Positions 1 to 7,573 of a stretch of DNA of 22,945 bases are shown one piece after another. This stretch comes from Chara braunii (Eukaryota > Streptophyta > Charophyceae > Charales > Characeae). Position numbers and translations under genes: made by a program. The notes beneath the pieces are model-generated. The model had not been told where the DNA came from. It searched no databases and saw only the letters and a program-made list of their open reading frames with translations. Within the stretch, counting starts at the first letter, position 1, and every line of letters starts with the position of its first letter. Location: assembly GCA_003427395.1 (NCBI GenBank), contig BFEA01000249.1, positions 1,005,052 to 1,027,996 on the forward strand, written 5' to 3'.

Positions 1-335
1 GAGCAGTATCATTGGTAGGATTCTGATGCGGATGTCCTATGCTGCGAAAGCGAAAAATAGATATCTGGTGTGAGGGGGCAGCCTCGCGGGAGAGAGAACT
101 CGCGTACACCGTGCTAAATGCTCTACCGCTTCCCCTTATCCGTCACAACCCCCTTGCAGCCCTCATGTTATTCAAGGGCGATCTATCGCAAAGAAGCGAA
201 TCGATCCTTCTGCCGTAAACCCAGTCTGAACTATTCGTAAGGGAGGTTTTCCACTTTCTGCTGATCATCACCATGATACCATCCTGCTCCATGTGAGGCA
301 TTGTGAGCCAAAATGGATTGGAACTGGAGTTCCCC

Positions 336-355
336 GGGTCGAGGTCCCACTTGGC
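336..355 (+). repeat. B-box-like dispersed repeat fragment
   Basis: The word GGTCGAGGTCCCA resembles a tRNA B box (consensus GGTTCGANTCC). Related words occur at 1057-1087 and 4249-4280 on plus and 4848-4880 on minus, in two of those followed by TAGC and a GATAGGA-like tail. I read it as a tail fragment of a tRNA-derived short repeat family. There is no convincing A box upstream of this copy. Confidence 0.35.
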
Positions 356-639
356 ACTTGGTCACATTCTCCATTAAGTTTGTGACTGTGGATCAAACAT
401 CTCAGGAGATACTCACTCGGGCGCTGTCCGAAATGTATCCGCGCGCAAGTACGGCAAGATCTGGATGACTCTGGTCGCAATCACGTTCGCAACGGCTCAA
501 TAGGAGAAGTCCTAGTGTGAGTATGCCCTCAAAGGTCGGAAATTATAAGTCCATTTTTATTTCCCTGGAAAACGAACAGAGCAATCCTGGTAACTGGGAT
601 CTCAACCCCCCGCTGTTGACAGAAGTGACCACAAACCAA

Positions 640-705
640 TACGCCTAACTCAGTTGGTGCACTCATGAACTGTTGAATCAGAAACCCAAGTTTGAATCGA
701 TATGC
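640..705 (+). repeat. tRNA-derived SINE head, copy 1
   Basis: An A-box-like TAACTCAGTTGG lies at 646-657 and a B-box-like AGTTTGAATCG at 689-699. Thirty-three bases separate the conserved GG from the T-loop TT, close to true tRNA spacing. It shares the block TGAACTGTTGAA with the copy at 898-962. The cloverleaf stems do not close well, so this is a tRNA-derived repeat or pseudogene, not a working tRNA. Confidence 0.6.
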
Positions 706-897
706 AATCAGACGAATAGCTCGAAACAATTCTGAATTAACTGGGGCCGGTCAGTCGGTCAGCTCAGTGGTGATATCTCAAAGGTGACCACAACTCACTC
801 TTTAGAATTGTTCGTTTCTGGTATTAGTAGGATTTTACACGGGAAAAAGGATTTTATTTTGGGAAGAGCTTTGGTGAACTGTGACCCTGATTTACCA

Positions 898-962
898 GCG
901 GGCCTAGCTCAGCTGGTACACCCGTGAACTGTTGAAATGCAGACCTGAGTTCAAACCCAGGG
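898..962 (+). repeat. tRNA-derived SINE head, copy 2
   Basis: A perfect A box, TAGCTCAGCTGG, is at 905-916 and a B-box-like GAGTTCAAACCC at 947-958, with the same 33-base spacing as the copy near 646. Both copies carry TGAACTGTTGAA between the boxes, so they are two members of one family. The T stem has mismatches and the acceptor stem does not pair, which argues against a functional tRNA. Confidence 0.65.
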
Positions 963-1015
963 ACCAGATGAAAGGAATTCTTGAAGTATTTAGAAAAAGA
1001 ACTGTGACTCTGATC

Positions 1016-1087
1016 TTAGCTTGGCCGGTATGCCTCACTCTTGCTAGGTCACTCCAGGGCCGTGGTCCCATTAGCAAATAGGATTGG
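1016..1087 (+). repeat. Diverged tRNA-like repeat abutting the LTR
   Basis: An A-box-like TTAGCTTGGCCGG at 1016-1028 is followed at about 31 bases by a B-box-like GGCCGTGGTCC at 1058-1068, then TTAGCAAATAGGATTGG. The latter part matches the repeat words inside the DNA transposon at 4249-4280. It sits 21 bases before the LTR start at 1109. It is probably a decayed SINE-like copy. Confidence 0.4.
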
Positions 1088-1108
1088 ACTTAATTCCTGA
1101 ATCTGGAC

Positions 1109-2044
1109 TGTGCGAGGCAAGGCCTCAATAAGCCCTACTGAGCCCATATTTGCAACAGGTTGGCCGCCCTAAGTGAAGGCAGGCTCGGCAGACGACAAGG
1201 GGCATATTTCTGACTACTTCGCAACTGGGGGTGAAATTCAGGCAGTTGCGCTGTGCCAGTTGGTTGAAGGCGCCCAGGCCCTGGCCTACTTTATCAAATG
1301 TATCTCAGTCAGGCCCTGGGCAAGGTACGCAGCATGGACCCAACTCAGACTGTGGGCAGTTGGGCACGGGTAACTGTCGTTGGCCCTGGGCCTGATTCGT
1401 TTGGATTGAGGCTCAGCCTCCCTGGGCCTACCGGAAGCTTCTGGGCAGGGGCCCAGTACCACAGCACAGCACGCAGCAGCAGGCCACTTCGATATAGGGA
1501 AGGGCCTGCCCAAGCATTTGACATTCGGGCAGTGGCTGCTTTGTGAGCAAGCGCTGCTGCGCTATCGCCTGCCAGGCTCACGCGCTCACGGGCGAGCTGG
1601 AAAGAGCAGGCAGCCATAGCCGAGCTGCGCTGCTGTAAGCTGGATGGGGCGGATGGTGGTCCTTGGGTGCAAGTGGCATCTGTGAGTTGGGGAACGAGGT
1701 TGTGAGTGATACGAGAGACATACCTGGTGCTTGACGCGTGCGGCATTGGCCGAGGTCTGCTCGTACTTGGGAAGCTATTGACATCATCAGCGGCATTGTA
1801 GTCTAGGCTAGATAGGATCTGCCATTCGTAGTCTGGGCACCGAGCGCCAGATAGGATATCAACGTTGGTTCTTCGTTGATGATGATGAGACTATTCCAGC
1901 ATTGTCAGTTATGAGCTTTTGGTGTGCTCTTATTGGTGAAACTCGTGATGCAATTCTGCTTTTGGTTAGAGGTCACGACTATCTGGTCTCATGTGTATGA
2001 TGCTGTTTGATTGCTGAAGTTCGCTATTGCTCATCTTCCGTGCA
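1109..2044 (+). repeat. 5' LTR of element 1 (family C)
   Basis: It starts TGTGCGAGGC and ends TTCCGTGCA, three bases before a primer binding site. Shared words with the minus-strand LTR at 21326-22368 include CCGCCCTAAGTGAAGG (near 1165), GCCAGTTGGTTG, a GACATACCTG/GACGTACCTG block, TTGACATCATC, and the closing CAT-TTCC-TGCA. A weak TATA-like GATATAGGG lies at 1491-1499. The middle is rich in GGCCCTGGGC words. The antisense strand carries CAGGTATGT at 1718-1726. It does not resemble the element's own 3' LTR. Confidence 0.75.
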
Positions 2045-2047
2045 ATT

Positions 2048-2058
2048 TGGTATCGGAG
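2048..2058 (+). other. Primer binding site of element 1
   Basis: TGGTATCGGAG begins three bases after the LTR-terminal TGCA. It differs at one base from the usual plant initiator-Met tRNA site TGGTATCAGAGC. The same variant occurs in element 2 and in the family D fragment, so it probably reflects the host tRNA rather than decay. Confidence 0.85.
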
Positions 2059-2101
2059 TTGTGGTTCGGTGCGCTAATCTGGCGCTTATCTTTTGCCTAA
2101 T

Positions 2102-2132
2102 CCGGTACATGCACGCGGTGCGTGCGTGCCGG
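2102..2132 (+). other. Leader hairpin downstream of the primer site
   Basis: CCGG and GCACGC on the left pair with GCGTGC and CCGG on the right around a GGT loop, giving about 13 pairs with a TA bulge and one wobble. It lies 43 bases after the primer site in the untranslated leader. Retroviral leaders often carry dimerisation or packaging stems here; that role is only inferred. Confidence 0.5.
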
Positions 2133-2164
2133 ACCAGTAGCCGAACAACACGTTTACGGATAGT

Positions 2165-2700
2165 TCAACCTGGAAGCAACAGAGGATGAACTTGAGGCCG
2201 CAAAAACTAGTGTTCAGATGCTGGAAACAGGGCAGCGAGTCGAGGAACTCATTAAACAAGGGTGTATGGCTCTTGACCGGTATGTCACCGAGCAGTTGGA
2301 AGGAATGAGCCGAAAAGGAAAGCAAGAAGAGACAAAAGAAGGAAAAAAAGTTGAACCACAACTGTCTGTGAAACTAATGGAGGAGAATGTCAGATAATTA
2401 GAAAATACCTTAAGTGAAGAAAGAAGAAGAATTGAAGATTTCAGAAGAAAGCAAGAAGAGAGATAACAACAAGAGAAAATGTTGGAGGAAATGAGGGAAC
2501 GGTTTCACTTCGAGGAAGTTGAGACTGACCTGTTGTCCGTGTTGCAATCTATTATGGGTTATCTTGTTCATCTTGAAAAGAAGATAGACTCTAACACTGT
2601 CTCATTAGAAAGTATGATGAGAATGATGAAAGGAAAGGACAAGGTGGGCTCTGAGGAGGAGAAGAAGGAGGAAATAAAAAAGAAACCACCCTAGGAGAAA
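2165..2700 (+). pseudogene. gag: gag N-terminal coiled-coil region, element 1 (broken)
   Basis: This is the Glu/Lys/Arg-rich, probably coiled-coil front of Gag, recognised by correspondence with 17443-18219 of element 2. Shared landmarks are a C-x-ALD-x3-QLE pattern, a long KK/EE helix, a YLxxLEKKID segment followed by KGK, and an acidic EEEKKEE tail. Identity to element 2 looks like only about one third, far lower than in the capsid region that follows. In-frame stops are seen at about 2396 (TAA, opposite a Gln in element 2), 2464 (TAA) and 2692 (TAG). No credible start Met is visible; the readable frame begins near 2165. It may derive from family C, like the LTR before it. Confidence 0.6.
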
Positions 2701-2772
2701 CTAATGAAAGATGCAATGCGGACGGAGGACAAATCCGGACCCTCGAAGAAAGAGTCCGAGAAACCGACATGA

Positions 2773-2853
2773 AAGAAAGAAGAATCGGCCAAGAAGAAAG
2801 AAGAACCGGCCGACAAGAAAGAAGAACCGGCTAAGAATGAAGAACTGGTTAAG
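2773..2853 (+). repeat. 21-bp coding tandem repeat (KKEEPA-type)
   Basis: About four units of 21 bp (2773-2793, 2794-2814, 2815-2835 and a partial one) encode a Lys/Glu repeat of type KKEE-S/P-A-K/D. They form a charged linker between the coiled coil and the capsid domain. Element 2 lacks the expansion at this place, so it arose after the copies split or came with the other parent. Confidence 0.75.
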
Positions 2854-2889
2854 GAAGCGGAGCAGCCGAAAAAGAAAGAAAAGGTTAAG

Positions 2890-3554
2890 ATGAAATTGTC
2901 GTTTACCTACAGTAACAAAAAGGAAGAACATTTGTTGTTGTGGATTGCCGAGATACAGACTTATTGTAGTACTGCACCCGTCGAGCCTGAGAGTCAGGTC
3001 GCTTTCTCCACGTCTTGTCTGGGCGGAGTGGCCAAGAAATGGGTGCTGGCCGAAGCTAATGCCGCTGGATTTGAGGATATAGGTGAGTGGGCAAAGACCT
3101 TGACGTTGAGACAATTTCTCCAAAAGTTTAAGGAGGGATTTCTCGACAAGACGACAACCGATAAAGCTTTCGATGAGCTCACCACCATTGGCCAGAAGCG
3201 TTGGTGTTCAGTTGATTCACAATCGCGTGAAGTTGATCGTCTGTTGCAGGTACCTGGACTGAACCTTCAGGACAACCAGGTCCTTTATATCTACTCACGT
3301 GCTTTACCCGAGCCTATTCGTGGACAACTCGTGGCAGAATCGAAGTTTGGAAAGTATAACTATCGGCAGTTTCGCGATCTCGCTCTCCAATGAGAGCAAA
3401 TGACCACGCAGGTAAAAGGGTTTTACGCTTCGGTGGTAAAGTCGGAACCAGTTGGTGGTTATGGCAAGCGGTTTTTTTGGCGGCAAAAGCGCCAGGACCA
3501 TATGCTTGTGCTATTTGATGATGAGACTGTAGAGAAGTTACCTATGGAAGAGTC
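2890..3554 (+). pseudogene. gag: gag capsid-like domain, element 1 (interrupted)
   Basis: An open frame at 2890-3393 encodes the retrotransposon Gag (capsid-like) domain. Landmarks are LLLWIAEIQTYC, W-VLAEANAA, FEDIGEWA, F-DKTTTDKAF-LTTIGQ, EVDRLLQVPGLNLQDNQVLYIYSRALPEPIR and KYNY. The same words occur in element 2 at 16889-17359 with roughly 80% identity by eye. A TGA at 3391-3393 ends the frame just before a second Gag stretch (WRQKRQDH, FDDETVEK) that continues to 3554. There a DNA transposon cuts it. Capsid-like Gag forms the particle in which reverse transcription occurs. Confidence 0.8.
3546..3554 (+). repeat. Left copy of 9-bp target-site duplication
   Basis: GGAAGAGTC recurs exactly at 5212-5220. 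The flanking bases differ on both sides, so the duplication is exactly 9 bp. Removing 3555-5220 restores alignment with element 2's uninterrupted gag. Confidence 0.8.
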
Positions 3555-3689
3555 CTATGTGTCAAAAAATCGATTCAACGCGGGTTCCGCGTTGAAAGAT
3601 TCAACGCGCGTTGAATCCGCGTTGAATCCCCGTTGAAAAGCCCGTTAGACGGGTTACAACGGGACCCGCGATGATTTTTTTCACAGGCT

Positions 3690-4016
3690 AAAAATAATCA
3701 AAAAATAAATAAAAACATATAGGGTTGTAAATCTTTTTGAGCTCTACAACCTCATATTTTTATTTTTATTTTTTTAGTTTTTACTATATTTTAAAAAATA
3801 AAAAACGTAAAGACAATGAAAAAGAAAAAAAAGATGAAATGAGTTTTTTTTTGGGGGGTTACACAGAGATATTTTTAGGGCTAAAAAACAAAAACAAAAA
3901 AAACAAGCTAAAAATATAGGGTTATAGACATTTCAAAGATGTACAAGAATATATATATATATTTTTTACTTCATGTATTTTAAAAAAAAAACATAAAGCA
4001 AATAAAAAAAAAGAAA
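3690..4016 (+). repeat. AT-rich imperfect duplication
   Basis: Two diverged copies of about 140 bp (roughly 3690-3836 and 3886-4016) are offset by about 190-197 bp. Each contains ATATAGGGTT, then a T-run, then a TATTTTAAAAAA-type tract and an A/G-rich end. Short frames here are by-products of composition. Confidence 0.5.
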
Positions 4017-4027
4017 AACAGACACGC

Positions 4028-4111
4028 ATGCATACACAGAGATACACAACACACACAAACACACATAAACACACACACACACACACACACACACACGCCA
4101 ACAATCATGCG

Positions 4112-4152
<41 letters not shown>

Positions 4153-4216
4153 ACAAACACACACATACGCATACATACATATTCATGCACAGACATACTC
4201 TCACACACAAGCATAC
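4028..4216 (+). repeat. (CA)n microsatellite
   Basis: Near-pure AC dinucleotide runs occupy about 4066-4096 and 4115-4150 within a wider CA-rich tract with TACA and ATACAC interruptions. Frames across it read Cys-Val or His-Thr repeats and are not genes. Confidence 0.95.
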
Positions 4217-4248
4217 ACATATACACATGAGTGTACACACAGCACACC

Positions 4249-4280
4249 GGGGGCGAGGTCCCACTAGCAACGGGATAGGA
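4249..4280 (+). repeat. SINE-like word, left member of an inverted pair
   Basis: GGGGCGAGGTCCCACTAG followed by a GATAGGA tail. The inverted partner at 4848-4880 repeats GGGGCGAGGTCC and GATAGGA. They lie about 600 bp apart inside the DNA transposon and resemble the tRNA-like repeats at 336 and 1057. Confidence 0.5.
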
Positions 4281-4677
4281 TACAAACGAGTTTGTGGGGC
4301 AGCTGAGTGACCCAAACCCTGTCGTGCAGTACTCGTGATCCCACGATCAGTATTTTACTTGTATTACCCGAAAAGTGAGATCTTCGTTCCCCTCCTCCTC
4401 TCCTTAACACTGGGCATGCTCGTGCAAAGAAAGCTTCTCGCCAAATCTTTTCAATCGGTTGGGGGTGTGGCCAACCCCAAACGAGGGTGGGGTCGGCCTT
4501 AGGCCCACTGGATAAAAGATTTTCAGTATTTTACTTGTTGTTGTGCAATTATCTCATTGGGTGGAGCCCTCCTTCAATCACGGAGTATATGGAGGGTGTT
4601 AGGATCAGTGTTGACAAAAGTCAAGTTTATTCCAGAAAATGAGGTGGTTACTTTGTTCACTGTTGTTACAACCACCA

Positions 4678-4703
4678 CCATCAGATCATTTGTGATCTGA
4701 TGG
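4678..4703. repeat. Perfect 11-bp palindrome with 4-base loop
   Basis: The arms CCATCAGATCA and TGATCTGATGG enclose TTTG. The stem is perfect, near the middle of the non-coding part of the DNA transposon. No T-run follows, so a terminator role is not suggested. Confidence 0.7.
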
Positions 4704-4847
4704 CTGGAAAGCACTCTGCCGTGATTTCCGGTGGGAGGTCTCTGTTTTTTGTTTTTTTTTTGGTCTTTCTTCCGTTTTCTCAGCCCAGAAATTCATAATG
4801 AACCTGTCAGGCCGATGCCACTCAGTGTCACACTGGATCGGCCACAC

Positions 4848-4880
4848 TCCTATCTGACTACTAATAGGACCTCGCCCCTG
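4848..4880 (-). repeat. SINE-like word, right member of an inverted pair
   Basis: On minus it reads CAGGGGCGAGGTCC, then TATTAG and GATAGGA, matching the plus-strand copy at 4249-4280. See that entry. Confidence 0.5.
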
Positions 4881-5211
4881 CACACACATAACTGGGCCCT
4901 TGGGGGTTGGGGGATGTGGGGGCGGATGGCTTAGAGGGCTTCCGGGTAAGTTTGGGGACTGGTATCGGGGGGTTGGTGAGTGGCGGGTGGCAGGCTGGTC
5001 GATGTTGGTCTAATTCGGTGGTATAAGAGGTGCTTCAGGGGTTGGGGGATTTTTTTTTTTTTTTTTTGGCCTAGGGCCACGTGTTCCGGACCTCGCGCAT
5101 CAATTCCGTTTTTTCGAAAAGCGAGGGAGTGGCCCGTTTTTGCGTTTCACGGGAATTCAACGGGATTCAACGGGAGTTTAAGTCCTCCGTTCCCCGTTAG
5201 AAAGACATACA

Positions 5212-5220
5212 GGAAGAGTC
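5212..5220 (+). repeat. Right copy of 9-bp target-site duplication
   Basis: GGAAGAGTC, identical to 3546-3554. Gag sequence similar to element 2 resumes directly after it. Confidence 0.8.
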
Positions 5221-5503
5221 TGAGGGAGGAGGAGGTAATGGCAGCAGTGAGTCCGGGAACGGTGATGTCACTGCTGTCATGGCCAACAAGGGAGGCCACA
5301 ATCCATGGAAGAAGAAGAAGAGGCCACGCTCGTTTCCCGAGCACCCCGACATTGCGTTCGGAAGGCCTTGGGAAAATATGAATATGACCCGAGAGGATTG
5401 GCAGTCCAAAATGGACAATCATCAGTGCCTCAAGTGTGGCACCGCGGGCCACGTGATAGCCTGGTGTCCGCTTATTCGTAACCCAAAAGCGAGCAGCAAG
5501 TAG
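5221..5503 (+). pseudogene. gag: gag nucleocapsid with CCHC zinc knuckle, element 1
   Basis: This is the 3' part of gag after the DNA transposon. A basic stretch (NPWKKKKRPRSFPEHP) precedes one zinc knuckle, CLKCGTAGHVIAWC (C-x2-C-x4-H-x4-C), which binds RNA in Gag proteins. The frame from 5279 ends at TAG 5501-5503. Element 2 has the same knuckle and its TAG at the matching place, so this is the natural gag end and not a chance stop. The bases before the stop include the heptamer CCCAAAA in the gag frame. The stretch 5221-5280 reads best in another frame, so at least one indel is present. Confidence 0.85.
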
Positions 5504-5523
5504 GAGTAGCATCTGCTCCTACT
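5482..5523 (+). promoter_or_regulatory. Candidate -1 ribosomal frameshift signal (gag/pol), element 1
   Basis: The slippery heptamer C CCA AAA (5482-5488) is phased with gag as X XXY YYZ. It lies 12 bases before the gag TAG. Ten bases after it begins a hairpin with arms AGTAGGAG (5499-5506) and CTCCTACT (5516-5523) around a 9-base loop. The pol frame that matches element 2 starts in the -1 register here. All three parts recur in element 2 at 16439-16481. Confidence 0.65.
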
Positions 5524-5935
5524 AAGTTGAAAGGATTAGACAAAGACAAAGGAAAGACGCTTATAACCCCTTTTATCCTTTCGACTCTCAAGGCAGATAA
5601 TGACTCTTCTTCCGCCCGTTGTACAGACCACCCTGACACAATACTCCAGTCTCACTGGATGATTGATAGCACTACGGAGCTCGTGGGCGAAGAAAGCGAA
5701 GTCTAAGGGTGAGTTGATGATCGCGGACATTGAGATTGAGCAAACGCGAGTAGCTGCCCTGTTAGATCCGGGATCGACGCGGTCTTATATCTCAGAGAAG
5801 GCAATTCGTAAGTTGCATATGGGAATGAAGGTAAAAGATTTACCTAGACTTACTACGTCTATACTGGTTGACAAGAGCACGATCAATGTCTCTCAATACG
5901 TCGAAAAAATTTACCCTTTGACTTAATTTTAAGTA
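5500..5935 (+). pseudogene. pol: pol start and aspartic protease, element 1 (broken)
   Basis: In the -1 frame from about 5500 a linker (VGVASAP, KGLDKDKGK) matches element 2. An indel near 5660 then shifts to the frame holding the retropepsin-like domain (5663-5926). Landmarks are IADIEIEQTRVAALL, GSTRSYISEKAIRKLH and INVSQYV. The catalytic triad reads Asp-Pro-Gly (5765-5773) where the family has Asp-Ser/Thr-Gly, so the site is mutated. About 70 bases present in element 2 after SQYV are missing here, and stops follow at about 5924. The protease would mature Gag-Pol in the particle. It cannot do so as encoded. Confidence 0.8.
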
Positions 5936-6078
5936 TGGATTTTTCATCATGAGGAAGCCGACCCAGAAGTTAAGTTCAAAGATAAAATTGTCAAACTCAA
6001 GGACGAGAAGTTCGAACTGCATACAATAAAGTTATATCATAAGTTTGACTCTGACTCTACTCTCTGTCTTTCTGTTGT

Positions 6079-7088
6079 ATGAGTTACCCAACTTTCCGCT
6101 CGATGGTAGTAAAGAAGAAGTTGGATCAGGAGGTGATGATGGTGCTTGTCAAACAAGTAGGTGGGTGTTTTTTATCCTATCCACCTTCTATTGAAAAACT
6201 TATTGATGAGTACAAGGACTTGCAATTTGAACTGACGGGAATCACTGAGCGTGTCATCAAGTATACAATCGAGATCATTCCCGGAAGTAAGATTCCCAAG
6301 GGTCCCATTTACAGTATGTCTTCCAGGGAACTTGAGGAATTACGGAAATAGCTGCAGGAACTTACTGATAAGGGATGGATTCGACCCAACTCATCTCCTT
6401 ATGGTGCACCTGTCTTATTTGTGCCCAAAAAGGAAGGTGAACTTCGACTATGCATTGACTATCTGTGAAAAACGCGGAACCACTTCCACGCATTGATGAC
6501 TTGTTGGACCAACTACAGGGCTGCATGTATTTTAGCAAGATTGATCTCAAACAAGGGTACCACCAGATTGAGGTGGCTCCTGAAGATCAACACAAGACGG
6601 TTTTTCGAAAAAGTTATGGTTACAAGTTTGTGGTAATGCCTTTCGGATTGATTAACGCCCCTGCAACCTTTCAAATGTCCATGAATAAATTGTTCCGTCA
6701 GTGGTTGGATCAATTCGTAATTGTCTATCTCGATGATATCCCAGTGTACAGTAAGACACTGGAAGATCACGAAAAACACCTATGGATGGTTTTTCAGAAG
6801 TTGCGAGAAGGCAACTTCAAAGTGAATCCGAAGAAGTCTGAATTCGGTAAGCCTGAAGTATTATACCTAGGGCACATAGTGAATGAAGAAGGACTAAGGC
6901 CTGAAGAGAAGAAAATAACAGCAATCAGAGATTGGCCTCAACCTAAGACTGTCACTGAACTCAGGTCTTTCCTAGGACCCGCTATTTATTATAGGAAGTT
7001 TGTCAGAAACTTCTCCTTGATAGCTGCTCCTATGAGAAGACTCTTGAAAAAGGACAAGCCTTGGTTGTGGGACATAGACTGTAAGTGA
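6079..7088 (+). pseudogene. pol: Reverse transcriptase, element 1 (broken)
   Basis: Two main open pieces (6079-6351 and 6465-7088) make up an RT domain. Landmarks: YPPSIEKL near the start, [70 protein letters not shown], the catalytic YLDD (6726-6737), EVLYLGHIV and the FLG-YYRKF thumb region. Lesions: TAG at 6349-6351 where element 2 has Gln, and a deletion of about 19 bases near 6464 that removes RGLNAVT after CIDY and shifts frame. The usual Leu after YLDDI is Pro. The frame stops at TGA 7086-7088. The catalytic aspartates survive but the domain is not continuous. Confidence 0.88.
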
Positions 7089-7573
7089 TCGTTTAGAAAG
7101 TTAAAACATACCCTGACTCACTACCCTGTCCTAAAGATTGTCGACCCTTCTCTTCCTTTCATTGTCACAACTCACGCCAGTCAGTATGGGATTGGGGATG
7201 TGCTACAACAGGATGACGGTAAGGGATATAGACCTATTGAGTTTATGTTAAGAAGACTTTCGTCAGAAAAAATAGCCAACTCTACATATGAAAGGGAACT
7301 GTATACCTTAGTAGTTGCGCTAGATATCTGGAAGCACTACTTGTTAGGAAGACATTTCACTGTCTACTCTGATCACTCTACATTGAAGTGGATCAACACT
7401 CAGCCTAAACTCTCCGAAAAGTTGATAATGTGTCCGCATTCCTTGATTCATTTGACTTTGAAGTGAAAACCATCAAGGGTAAGTCTAACGTGGTTGCAAA
7501 TGCTTTGTCCAGGCGTGCAAATTTCGTTGGAACTATTGTCTCCTATCTCGATATTGGAAATGAACTGAAATAA
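7089..7573 (+). pseudogene. pol: RNase H, element 1 (catalytic Asp lost)
   Basis: The RNase H domain follows RT. It runs from KLKHTLTHYPVLKIVDPSLP through QQDDGKGYRPIEF, STYERELYTLVVALDIWKHYLLG and FTVYSDHSTLKWI. The first catalytic Asp of the TDAS motif is His here (CAC at 7173-7175), while element 2 keeps Asp. A frameshift near 7428 moves the tail (AFLDSFDFEVKTIKGK, VVANALSRR) to another frame. A TAA lies near 7571. The domain would remove template RNA during cDNA synthesis. Confidence 0.85.

Larger units (their letters stand above)
1..1108. other. Non-coding flank with SINE-like debris
   Basis: No open frame here shows recognisable protein similarity; the few short frames are isolated and lack domains. 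What can be seen is several tRNA-like Pol III promoter remnants (annotated separately) and no long low-complexity tract. It may be older repeat debris into which the LTR element at 1109 was placed. Confidence 0.6.
3555..5211. mobile_element. Non-autonomous DNA transposon (Mutator-like candidate) inside gag
   Basis: A 1657-bp insertion is bounded by GGAAGAGTC duplications. It encodes nothing recognisable. Near the left end, words of type CGTTGAATCC are repeated (about 3571-3640). Near the right end the same word recurs inverted (GATTCAACGGGA and neighbours, about 5150-5200), as subterminal inverted repeats. The extreme termini match only weakly (TATGTGTC against TGTATGTC). A 9-bp duplication is typical of Mutator-like elements, so I assign it there tentatively. 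Inside are an AT-rich duplicated tract, a CA microsatellite, inverted SINE-like words and an 11-bp palindrome. It inserted after element 1 did. Confidence 0.7.

Noticed and set aside
68-145. tRNA gene on minus (GCGGTAGAGCA resembles a D arm)
   Set aside because: The distance to the T-loop-like part is about 7 bases too short and the stems do not close.
1286-1796. Several overlapping frames of 70-130 codons on both strands
   Set aside because: They lie in the GC-rich family C LTR, have no domain and overlap each other; the same kind of frames occurs in the sister LTR at 21670-22287.
3922-4310. Cys-Val and His-Thr rich open frames
   Set aside because: They simply read the CA microsatellite on either strand.
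5482-5503. Stop-codon readthrough of the gag TAG instead of frameshifting
   Set aside because: In both copies the matching pol linker is in the -1 frame, and in element 2 the gag frame meets a second TAG two codons later.
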